In this document: positions 22,316 through 32,800 of the stretch, one piece after another
Layout: each line of letters begins with the position of its first letter
How positions within the stretch are numbered: position 1 is the stretch's first letter
Assembly (NCBI RefSeq): GCF_047663525.1
Contig: NC_092588.1
Location: 104,923,001-104,987,000 of the forward strand
Length of the DNA: 64,000 nucleotides
Origin: Anas platyrhynchos
Lineage: Eukaryota; Chordata; Aves; Anseriformes; Anatidae
Direction: 5' to 3'
Made by a program: the position numbers and the translations under genes
Notes under the pieces: generated by a model
The model's input: the letters and a program-made list of their open reading frames with translations, nothing else
Told to the model about the DNA's origin: nothing
The model's database searches: none

Positions 22316-22795
22316 TAGAGTCACAGAATATTAGGAATTGGAAGGTACCTTGAAAGATCATCTAGTCCAATTCCCCTGCTGGAGCAGGAACACCTAAGTC
22401 ATGTCACACAGGAACACGTCCAGGCAGGTTTAGAAAGTCTCCAGAGAAGGAGACTCCACAACCCCTCCGAGCAGCCTGTTCAAGTGGTCTGTCACCTTCA
22501 CTATAAAAAAGTTTTGTCTCATATTTAAGCGGAACCTCCTATGCTCCAGCTTGCACCTACTGCCCCTTGTCCTACCATTGGATGTCACCGAGAAGAGCCT
22601 GGCTCCGTCCTCCTGACATTCGCCCTTTACATATTTATAAACATTAATAAGATCACCCCTCAGTCTCCTCTTCTCCAAGCTAAAGAGACCTAGCTCCCTC
22701 AGCCTTTCCTCATGAAGAAGATGCTCCACTCCCTTAATCATCCTTGTGGCTCTGTGCTGGACTCTCTCAAGCAGTTCACACAGATCACATAGATC
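22316..22795 (-). mobile_element. CR1 LINE 3' portion (old subfamily)
   Basis: Minus-strand CR1 carrying a broken ORF2 tail (22430-22741, '[20 protein letters not shown]' region) and a 3' end near 22316 of the TCACAGAATATTAGGAATTG type, clearly a different subfamily from the neighbouring copy at 23222. Confidence 0.9.
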
Positions 22796-23221
22796 GTCTC
22801 TTTCTTCAGTTTCATTTAAATATCAGCATTACTGGAAGCAATCTGGTAACTAAATATCCAGCAACTATTTTCAAGAAGTATTTCAGAAGATCATGAAGAC
22901 AGGCTAATATCCAATTGCCTGACAAGACTCTTAAAGACATGATCTCCAAGTCGATTGATGCTTCTCCTCCTGATCACTCCAGGCCAGTAGAATGGCTTGG
23001 TTCTGCAGCAGCTGGGAGAAAGAAGACAGCTTGCCTAGAATCCTTTCTCTTCTTTATGTACTTTTGATTCTAGAACTGCTCAGAGTTAGTTCTAAAGGAG
23101 ACAGATTTTTTTGCTCAGTCAGCTGACATCCGTCGCTTAGATTTGCTTTCCTAACCTGTGTCAAGGACACCTTTGTAAGGCAATGAAGAGCTTTATAGTT
23201 TTCCAAGGTTTATCAATGGTG
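22796..23221. other. intergenic, nothing recognised
   Basis: Between two CR1 copies. No exon-like or repeat structure seen; not obviously part of the CCDC81-like units. Confidence 0.5.
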
Positions 23222-25290
23222 ATTTCACAGAATCACAGAATCACAGAATTTCTAGGTTGGAAGAGACCTCAAGATCATCGAGGCCAACCTCTGACCTAAC
23301 GCTAACAGTCCCCACTAAACCATATCCCTAAGCTCTACATCTAAACGTCTTTTAAAGACCTCCAGGGATGGTGACTCCACCACTTCCCTGGGCAGCCTGT
23401 TCCAGTGTCTAACAACCCTTTCAGTAAAGAAGTTCTTCCTAACATCTAACCTAAAACTCCCCTGGCACAACTTAAGCCCATTCCCCCTCATCCTGTCACC
23501 AGGCACGTGGGAGAACAGACCAACCCCCACCTCACTACAGCCTCCTTTAAGGTATCTGTAAAGAGCAATAAGGTCGCCCCTGAGCCTCCTCTTCTCCAGG
23601 CTGAACAAGCCCAGCTCCTTCAGCCGCTCCTCGTAGGACTTGTTCTCCAGGCCCCTCACCAGCTTCGTCGCCCTTCTCTGGACCCGCTCAAGCACCTCCA
23701 TGTCCTTCTTGTAGCGAGGGGCCCAAAACTGAACACAGTACTCAAGGTGCGGCCTCACCAGAGCCGAGTACAGGGGGACGATCACCTCCCTAGCCCTGCT
23801 GGTCACACTGGTTCTGATACAAGCCAGGATGCCGTTGGCCTTCTTGGCCACCTGAGCACACTGCTGGCTCATATTCAGCTGGCTGTCCACAATCACTCCC
23901 AGGTCCTTCTCTGCCTGGCAGCTCTCCAACCACTCATCTCCCAGCCTGTAGCTCTGCTTGGGGTTATTGCGCCCCAGGTGCAGGACCCGGCACTTGGCCT
24001 TGTTGAACTTCATGCAGTTGACCTCAGCCCATCGGTGCAGCCTATCCAGATCCTCCTGCAGAGCTTTCCTACCCTCGAGCAGATTGACACATGCGCATAG
24101 CTTGGTGTCATCTGCAAATTTACTGAGGGTGCACTCAATGCCCTCGTCCAGATCATTGATGAAGATACTAAAGAGGACCGGCCCCAGCACCGAGCCCTGA
24201 GGGACGCCACTAGTGACTGGCCTCCAACTGGACTTGACTCCATTTACCACGACTCTTTGGGCCCGGCTATCCAGCCAGTTTCTAACGCAACGAAGCGCGC
24301 GCCAGTCCAAGCCAAGAGCAGCCAGTTTCTTGAGGAGAATGCTGTGGGAGACGGTGTCAAATGCCTTGCTGAAGTCAAGGTAGACCACATCCACAGCCTT
24401 TCCCTCGTCCACCCAGCGCGCCACTTTGTCATAGAAGGAGATCAGGTTCGTCAAGCAGGATCTGCCTTCCATAAACCCATGCTGACTGGGCCTGATCGCC
24501 TGCTTGCCCTGCAAGTGCTGCGTGATGACTCTCAAGAGGATCTGCTCCATGAGCTTCCCTGGTACTGAGGTCAAACTGACCGGCCTGTAGTTTCCCGGGT
24601 CTGCCCTCCGGCCCTTCTTGTAGATGGGCGTCACATTTGCTAGCCGCCAGTCAGCTGGGACCTCCCCCGATAGCCAGGACTGCTGATAAATGATGGATAG
24701 GGGCTTGGCCAGCTCCTCTGCCAGTTCTCTCAGTACCCTTGGGTGGATCCCATCCGGCCCCATCGATTTGTGCACATCCAAGTGCCGTAGCAGGTCACCA
24801 ACCAGTTCTTCGTGGATGGTGAGGGCCACATCCTGCTCCCCATCCCCTTCCACCAGCTCAGGGAACTGGGTATCCAGAGAACAACCAGTATTGCCGCTAA
24901 AGACTGAGGCGAAGAAGGCATTGAGCACCTCCGCCTTTTCCTCATCTCTTGTAACTAAGTTTCCCCCCGCATCCAGTAAAGGATGGAGATTCTCCTTAGT
25001 CCTCCTTTTTGTGCTGATGTATTTATAAAAACGTTTTTTTGTTATCTTTAACGGCAATAGCCAGATTGAGCTCCAGATGAGCTTTGGCCTTCCTAATTTT
25101 GTCCCTGCACAGCCTCGCTATATCCTTATAGTCCTCCTTAGTGGCCTGCCCGCTTTTCCAAAGATTATAAACCCTCTTTTTTCTCCTAAGCTCAAGCCAC
25201 AGTTCTCTGTTGAGCCAGGCTGGTCTTCTTCCCCGCTGGCTCGTCTTATTTCCTCTCTCCTTTCTCCATTAAGCAAAAAACAATTAATTT
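23222..25290 (-). mobile_element. CR1 LINE, long 5'-truncated copy with near-intact ORF2 reverse transcriptase
   Basis: Minus-strand CR1 of about 2.07 kb. A 580-codon frame (25057-23315) covers the reverse-transcriptase domain, including '[17 protein letters not shown]', the catalytic 'KFADDTKLC' box, and the C-terminal region ending 'LDVELRDMV'. The CR1 3' UTR and octamer terminus follow at 23222. Upstream of the frame, ORF2 sequence continues to about 25290 but in another frame: a run of seven A's (RC of 25034-25040) seems to hold one extra base. The endonuclease domain and everything 5' are absent, so the copy is not autonomous. Low decay suggests recent insertion. Confidence 0.92.
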
Positions 25291-25305
25291 CCTCAATAAT
25301 TTAAA

Positions 25306-25452
25306 CTACAGGAATGTCTTTTCCTTTTCTTCCTCTTCCTCTTCTTCTGACTCTGACTCTGACTCTGACTCTTCCCCTTCCTCTTCCGCTTCCTCACCAA
25401 AACTCATGTACTGCAAAGTGCAGAGTGGGCAGCCACCAAGGAAAGACCCATT
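25306..25452. repeat. Spacer Q remnant and (CTGACT)n run at left edge of unit B
   Basis: A pyrimidine-rich run with four to five CTGACT units, then 25404-25452 matching spacer Q beside gene A ('TACTGCAAAGTGCAGAGTGG'). The match resumes at 26604 after an inserted CR1, so this is the original left flank of unit B. Confidence 0.75.
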
Positions 25453-25710
25453 TGCCATTTGCCTCGCCATTTGCCGAGGCGATCGGCTCCAGGGCAGACG
25501 CGTTCTGCAGCGGAGTGGGGGATCGGGCCAGGCATGGCTAATTTTTCCGGCATCGAGCCTACTTGAGGGAGCCACCAGGACCCGGCAGCCCTCGTGAGGG
25601 AGGCCGATGAGGCGTAGGCAGAGCCAGCAGCGTCAGCGGCGTGTATTTAAATCGGGCGCCACTGCCATTTCACTGCCATTTGCCGAGGCGATCGGCTTTG
25701 GGGCAGATGC

Positions 25711-25834
25711 GGGGCAGTTAGTTAGCTCGGCAGTTAGTTAGCGCGGCAGTTAGTTAGCGCGGCAGTTAGTTAGCTCGGCAGTTAGGGCAGCAGTTAGTTA
25801 GTGTGGCAGTTAGCGCAGCAGTTAGGGCGGCAGT
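25711..25834 (+). repeat. 16-17 bp tandem repeats in CR1 5' UTR
   Basis: Six to eight imperfect units of the GGCAGTTAGTTAGCGC type, CpG-containing. It may act as part of the CR1 internal promoter (inference). Confidence 0.8.
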
Positions 25835-26327
25835 GCGAGCAGGCAGGGCAGAGCACTCTCCCCCGCCAATACGAACAGCTCCTGTAATGACAGCCGTTAG
25901 CTAGGCGATAATGGTCTCCAGCAGGCACGGTGTGCTCTCCAGGAAGTCCGTACACACCCAGACCGACTACCCGTTAAAAAATGCAGCAGTTCAGGTCACC
26001 GGATGCAGGGAGTGCCTGAGCCTGTTCCTGACATCGGCGGGAGGCAGAGAAACTGCGTGCGTGAGGTGCGAGCAGGTGGATGACCTGGTCCGCATGGTGG
26101 CGGAGCTCAAGGAGGAGGTGGACAGGTTGAGGGATATCAGGGAGTGTGAGCGGGAGATAGACTGGAGGAGCGATTCCCTGCAGGGCCTCAAGGAGAGGTA
26201 CCGAGGTGAGAAACCCCAAATGGGGGTGGACCCCCTGCCCTGTCGCCATCGGGCAGAGGGAGGGGATCTGGGAGTTGAGGAGGAATGGAAACAAGTCCCT
26301 GCTTGACATCGCATGATGAATTAGGAC

Positions 26328-26364
26328 TAAGCCCATTCATCTGCTTGCCCGATGAATGGGCTTA
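26328..26364. other. 14-bp perfect inverted repeat at the CR1 deletion junction
   Basis: Arms 26328-26341 and 26351-26364 are perfect reverse complements with a 9-base loop (TGCTTGCCC). The right arm is normal CR1 3' sequence; the left arm is an inverted copy of it, placed exactly where ORF1 sequence is joined to the 3' end. Confidence 0.8.
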
Positions 26365-26628
26365 AGTTGCGCCAGGGGAGTTTTAGGTTGGATGTTAGGA
26401 AGAACTTCTTTACCGAAAGGGTTGTTAGACACTGGAACAGGCTGCCCAGGGAACTGGTGGAGTCACCTTCCCTGGAAGTCTTTACAAGACCTTTAGATGT
26501 AGAGCTTAGGGATATGGTTTAGTGGGGACTGTTAGTGTTAGGTCAGAGGTTGGCCTCGATGATCTTGAGGTCTCTTCCAACCTAGAAATTCTGTGATTCT
26601 GTGACCCAGAGAACTTTGGAGACAGGGT

Positions 26629-26634
26629 TTTATT
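26629..26634 (-). terminator. Poly(A) signal AATAAA, gene B
   Basis: Minus-strand AATAAA, 232 bases past the predicted stop of gene B, matching the site in gene A. It lies about 25 bases from the 3' end of an oppositely oriented CR1. Confidence 0.6.
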
Positions 26635-26865
26635 GAATGGAAGGAAATTTTGGCATTAATAGCCTGGATGGGCAACCCTCGTCCCATTCGTGCTGAAAGG
26701 AGGGCCCTTGCTGGATTTCTCCATCTGGACCCTTCTGTGTGCTGGATGGCCTCTCTGGTCCCTTGCTGACATACATTGGCACTGTCCTTCGCATCTGCAA
26801 AGTTCAACAAAGACCTCTGTAGTTTTGCATACACAGAGACATACAGAGCAACACTGCAACTCTGT

Positions 26866-29800
26866 TCAGGACAGAAATGAGGGGATCTGACGCTGGCTGG
26901 AGACAGCAGGCCTGTGATGCAGTCCCTGTGATGCAGTCCCAAACCCTGTGTCCACTCCCATTCCTGAATACTGTGTTGCGGTGCTAATAGGCCTGGCGCT
27001 GAGGCAGGCAGGGTCTGGGACCTCGGGCTGAGCAGGTATCGACCCCGAGGGCAACGCTTCTGGCGGTCCATATTCTGGGAGGAGAAGGATGGACTCTGGC
27101 TTGAGAAGGGAGAGCCAAACACGGGATGAACGCGGCTGCCGACCCTTCAGTTTGCAGCTGCCTGAGCCCCACTGTGAAACGTTCTCCCCAGTGCCCTGCG
27201 GCTGGAAGGGGCGTCTGTTGTGAGGCCTCCCGCTCCACAGCTGGCTGCTCTCCATGCCACGAGGTCCATCAGGAAAATGCTTCTCTGCACAGTCACTACA
27301 GGAGCCCAGGGCACTTACCCAGCTTGACTTCCTCTGCCTCGGCCCAGCGGGGGGTGCAGGCTGGTGACCCATTTGCCAAAGCTGTTGGCAGCTCTGCGCC
27401 TCTTTTGCTGACCGATTCCACCGCAGCACTGCCAGCTCACTGCAAGCACACAGCGGGACGAGGTGGTGTGAGCACCTGGAGAGCACTCCCAGACGGGGCT
27501 CCCAAGCAGGCCGTCTGCTGGGGCTGCAGAAGGCCGGTGCCAGGAAAAGCCCCTCTTTCCAGCAGGGCTGGGGGAGTGGGAGGAAGGGCATTGCATGGGA
27601 GGAAATACTGCCCGCATCGGGAGAAATTTACCACTTCAGCTGCTCCTGCAGATCCCTCTCTGCATCCTTCTCTCCCTGTCGCTTACGGGCCACCTGCCCT
27701 ATGATGCACGTCGCCACCTCCCTTAGGGTCCCATGTGTCCGTGCAGAAAGAGTCCTGCAGCAGCAAGGACAAAGTTGCTCTCACCATTCAGCTGCGAAAC
27801 CCCTACCTCTTCCCTCAACCAGCCACCCTTTCCCGGCGATGCCCCATTTGGCTGCCCTGGGCTGTGGAGAGGGCCCTGGCATTGGGCTCTAAGCCAGGTC
27901 AGACTTCCTTCGACTTCCCAGGGCTCCGTAAACAACCCCATGGCTCAGGGGCTGGCTTCCTTGACCCACAGGTGCCTCAGCACCACTCCACTACCCCAGG
28001 CCTTGGCTGCAGCTGCTGCACACTTACCGCTTAGGGGGAACAGGGCTGTCCTCCTGGGTTCTGGGTGGCTCTTCTTCATCCTCGTCCCACTCCCCCATCA
28101 TTCTCTCTATGAGGTCAGGGCTCGACTGCCCTGAGTCGCTCTCAGACAGAGAGCTGGACGTTTCCTCCTCAGAGGAAGAGGATTCCTGCACAGGAATTAC
28201 ACTCATTACAACAGCCCTGCAGCGCTGTGCTGATACTTCCCAGCATGCAGCTCCCTCCCACCGTCCGAGGCACCCTCCACACCACTTCTGACAGGGACCC
28301 CAGGGGGACTGCAAAAACAACCAGCACAAGGCCATCGGTGCGCTCCCAGGGTCATGTCCCAGCACTACCGGGGTTTTCTTAAAACTCCCTGTTGGTCTCT
28401 CTTGCTCAGCAAAGGCAGCAGCCCCCCACCCTGCAGTGCTGCAGCAATAGTGCTACTATGGTTGAGTGCTAGAATCACAGAATTGCCTAGGTTGGAAGAG
28501 ACCTCAAGATCATCGAGTCCAACCTCTGACCTAACACTAACACCTTGCAGTCTCAGTTTCCCGGTGGGGAAGTGCTCCTTTAGTGCACAAATTCAAAGTA
28601 CCTCGGTTGTTGGCGTCTCTACTTCGCTCTCGGTATTTGATGTGCTTGGTTCTGGGCTACGTGGCTTGGGTTGTTTCTTTTTAACTTCCTGCAGCTCTTT
28701 GTTCTTATTTTCCTCATCAGCCAAGAACTTCTGAATGTGTTTTGGAAGCTTCTCCTCAATCTTAAAGCACTTTTTCTAGAGTATAAGCAAAATACAAACA
28801 CAGGCAGTTAGTAATGCTGTAGAGGGAGGGCTGGGGTGTCTCCCCCCTTCCTGCACTCTCTTCCACCCTCTCAGTCTTCTGCCCTTCTGTCAGCTCAGGG
28901 TTGCTTCCATGCTCCTGCAGGCTCAACCAAAGAGTCACCTAAAGAGCCCTTCAAAAATGTCCATGCAAGCTAAGCGACCATGGGGCTAGAAGCAACCTGA
29001 CAGCTGGCTATCCCACCCGGGCAAGCCATGCAGTGATATTGCCATTGGAAGCATCCCTGGGTAAGCTCTTTGGGTGTGTTTCAGGAAGATCATGGGAGCG
29101 AAAAGCATCTTCTCAAATGACACAGTAAAGGGCTTCTCTTCAATTAAGCACCCAAAGAAACAACTCAGTGGTCACATGAAGGCACAAGTCAAGAATGTTC
29201 TGTGAATCAGTGTCCATTGAGTGATGCTATTCTACAGTTAAGTTAGACATACGTTCTGCAGCAATCCTTTCCACGTACCTCTTTCCTCTGCTCAATAGTT
29301 TTGGAAATAAAGTCTACCATCCTGGGAGTCACTTGAGGAATTACTTTCTTTTCCTCTTCCTCTTTCTTTTCCTTCACAGAACTCCCCTGGATGGCCGGAA
29401 GCTTACTGCAAAGACACAATGGGACAAGGTGACCAGAGTGTGGGAGGAGCTGGTTTTGCATCATCTGCTTCCAAATGGTGCATCTGCTTCTGCTGCAAAA
29501 GGCTGTAGAGCCCCTGAATGCTTGATCTGGTCTCTGTCACGTCTCTCCGAGAGCTTGAAACAGCCTGGGTGGTTGAGAACCAGCCCAAACCAACACTCGA
29601 TAGTGTCCAAAAGATGCTAGGAGAACACCTGCACTCTTCCACCATCGCTCCTGGGGTAGTCTCTTCAGACATCGAGACAATGAATGTGCTCATTGCAGTC
29701 TGAGGGAAGGCAAGACCTCCCAGTCCTGCAAGGAGCTGTTTCCATTAGTTACCCAGCTAAGAAACGATGCTGCAAGATGCTTGCCATGCAGCAAGAAATC

Positions 29801-32800
29801 ACAAGGTAGTGGGAGGTGGGATAGCTGCACTTTGAGCACATAGAGCTTCTGCATCCAGGAGAAACTGCACTCCTACACAGGCAAGAGCAGGGCAGCACCC
29901 TCACTTGTCTCTCCAGGAGTCTCACCTGGCATGACGCTCTGTCTTCTGAGCTTTCCGGCTGCTCTCTGACTTCACTGTCAGGGCAGGTAACCTCTCTGGA
30001 GAAAGTGTTGCTCGACGAAGGAGGCGCTTCTTGGGAAGATCCTCTGGAAAGAAGAAAGGAGACAACTTCAGTAAACCAACTCTGTTGTTATGGTAATAGA
30101 GTGCCAATTCTGCCCCAGTTCCAGCAAGAATGACATGCAGATCAGCTCAAGCCTGTGGCAACACCATTGGCAGGGGCCATTTTTGTCACTGTGGAGCCAT
30201 GTTTCCTGAGACCTCGTAGGCCTTTTCGGACACTCTCTTTCTCCAGCTCTTTCTTCCTGGCTACACTGCACCATTGTTCCCTGGGGAATACCATTTTGAT
30301 ACCCTAATCTCTACCATGTGCTGAAATGGGGGACTCTCTGGGAGATGCCCATTCCCTCAAAGAGTCGTTCTGGGGTGGGGAATCGCTTAGGACCAGAGGA
30401 GACAGCTCTTGCATCTGTTCATCAGTCCCACGCACACACATTTGCTACAGAGGCATGCTCACAAGAGAGGCAGTGTTTGTGAGGCATCTGAGAGCATGGA
30501 AGGAAGCTGAGTCAGAGTTTTCCGGGGTTTGCAGCACAGGCCGGGTAGTGGAGGCTACAGGAAAGTTGTCCTTCAGCACTCGCGGTGGACATTTGTGGTG
30601 CAGGGCTGTCCCGCAACCTTGTTCCACAATGGCTTGCTCGAGCTTTCCCACCATGGGATGGAATCACAGGAGGTGTCTCAGGCTTTTTCAGGCACTCTGT
30701 GGTAACCTCTGATCTAATCACCTCCAGACAAGAAGGAAGGAATCCTACACCCCCTACAAGTGACCCATGGGTCCCTTACCTTTCTTGCCTCGCTCTCCTC
30801 CTTTTGTCTGGCCTCCTTCTTTGCTGGGCTTCACTTGTCCTCCCAGACTCACTGTCGTTTGTTCTTTGCTGGGCTTCACTTTCCCTCCCAGACTCACTGT
30901 CCTTTCTTCTTTGCTTGGCTTCACTTTTCCTCCCAGACTCACTGTCGTTTCTTCTTTGATGGGCTTCACTTTCCCTCCCAGACTCACTGTCCTTTGTTCT
31001 TTGCTTGGTTTCACTTTCCCTCCCAGACTCACTGTCTTTTCTACTTTGCTGGGCTTCACTTGCCCTCTCAGATTCACTGTCCTTTCTTCTTTGATGGGCT
31101 TCACTTGCCCTCTCAGACTCATTGTCTTTTCTTCCTTGCTGGGCTTCACTTCCCCTCCCAGATTCACTGTCATTTGTTCTTTGATGGGCTTCACTTGCCC
31201 TCTCAGAGTCACTGTCATTTGTTCTTTGATGGGCTTCACTTGCCCTCTCAGAGTCACTGTCATTTGTTCTTTGATGGGCTTCACTTGCCCTCTCAGAGTC
31301 ACTGTCATTTGTTCTTTGATGGGCTTCACTTGCCCTCTCAGACTCACTTTCACCCTTGGCTTCTTAAACACTTTCTCGAGTTTGTACCTGGAAGGAAGAG
31401 GAAGGAACCATGCTGAAGATAGGGCACTGTGCCAATGTTCTCCTGTCCTTGTTGTGAGCATGGCTGACCTTGCAATAATCCTGCCTGCTGCTTCAGGGGA
31501 AAAACTTATTCCTCTCTAACTCAGCACCATCCAACACATAGCTACCTCTAACTCATAGCTCACAAAGCAACGTGCAACCCCAGCAGACTCAAGCTCCCGT
31601 TTGGACATGGAACTATTCCTCCTCTAGCCCGTGGGCCCAAGGGGAAGGCAATCTCGCTTCACAGGAGAAAAGAACCAGTGGGAGAATGCTGATGGAGAAC
31701 GAGCCCAAAAAACTCTCTATGTCTATAGCAGCACAGTCATCTAAAGCACTACTGCTGTCCCACGTTTCTCCACGGAACTCCCTGCAAAACAGTCCTCCCA
31801 GCACTGAAGAATACCGTCACAAGCACAATCCACAGGGCCCAGCAAGGCAGCCCTCCCCCCAAGCATGAGCTGAGAAGCCGATCTCTTTCTCTGCTGAGAG
31901 CAGCAGGAACAAGCTTACTCACATTGGAAAGACAATGACACATCCAGAAGTGGTCTGAGAAGCAGCAGTGTCGAGGTGAGAGATGATGGAGTTGTTCATC
32001 TCTGGCATCTGCAATAGAGAGAAACAAGTGACGGGCGATGGGGACACTGGCAAGGGCTGGCTGCTTGGTCCACCTTAGCCCCACGGAGAGCTGCCTAAGG
32101 GCTCCAGCCTCAGCAAGCCTGGCTCTGCCTGCACCTCCACTCCCTGCCCAAGCACTGGGCTGCGCGGTGATCCCCACTGACACGCTGGCCTTTTGCCAAA
32201 AAGCAAGACCTCTCTCGGGGAGATCTCTTGCAGAGCCAGGCCACTGCCTGCAAGGGAAGTGCTCTACAGGGCCTGCTTTCCTGCAGACCACGAGGAGCCC
32301 AAATGGCTGAAGAAGCACGACAGGCCAGGAGAAAGCAGCCACCCAGTCCCTGGAAGGCATTTCAGAAGACATGGGTAGAGCTGGGAAAATGAAAATCCTA
32401 CCATGAGAAGAGCTTCCAAAGTATCTGTTGTCCCATTCAACTTTTCCAGAAAGTCTTCATAGAATTTCATTTTAACATCCTTGCCCTCGATGATCAGCAT
32501 GCCAATGTCTCTCCAAAGGAAGGCGATGTTCTGCCTGTCCTCTATGCAGACACGGAAGAGACGCGTGCTCCTTTCTATGCAAAGCCGCACTAAGCTCTCA
32601 GAAACATTGTTTTCTGAGGCGATCTGAGCATACGGCAGTTCCTCAAAATGCGCGTAGCCTGGAAAACAAGGGAAGAGGAACACGCGCTCTTAGAGAGATG
32701 CTAAGCTGGCTAAAATCAAAGGTCAGAACTGGCAGGAAGAAGATCCTTATCCACAGTTTTTGGTGGGGAAAAAGGTGCTAGGACCCACAGCAAGCTGAAT

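Larger units (their letters stand above)
25453..26603 (+). mobile_element. Internally deleted CR1 with 5' UTR, ORF1 start and 3' end
   Basis: A plus-strand CR1 that keeps both ends but lost the middle. 25453-25910 is a CpG-rich 5' UTR with a repeated CATTTGCCGAGGCGATCGGC block (two copies 200 bases apart) and short tandem repeats. 25911-26306 is an ORF1 start of 131 codons with a C-x2-C-x14-C-x2-C zinc-knuckle-like motif ('CRECLSLF', 'CVRCEQVD') and a following coiled-coil stretch ('VAELKEEVDRLRDI'). It then jumps to the last ~240 bases of CR1 (from about 26351), ending in ATTCTGTG repeats. Insertion split the motif 'GAAAGACCCAGAGAACTTTG' that is intact beside gene A. Confidence 0.88.

Noticed and set aside
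25911-26306. 131-codon frame with a zinc-knuckle-like motif considered as a host gene
   Set aside because: Position next to a CR1 5' UTR and the motif spacing identify it as CR1 ORF1.
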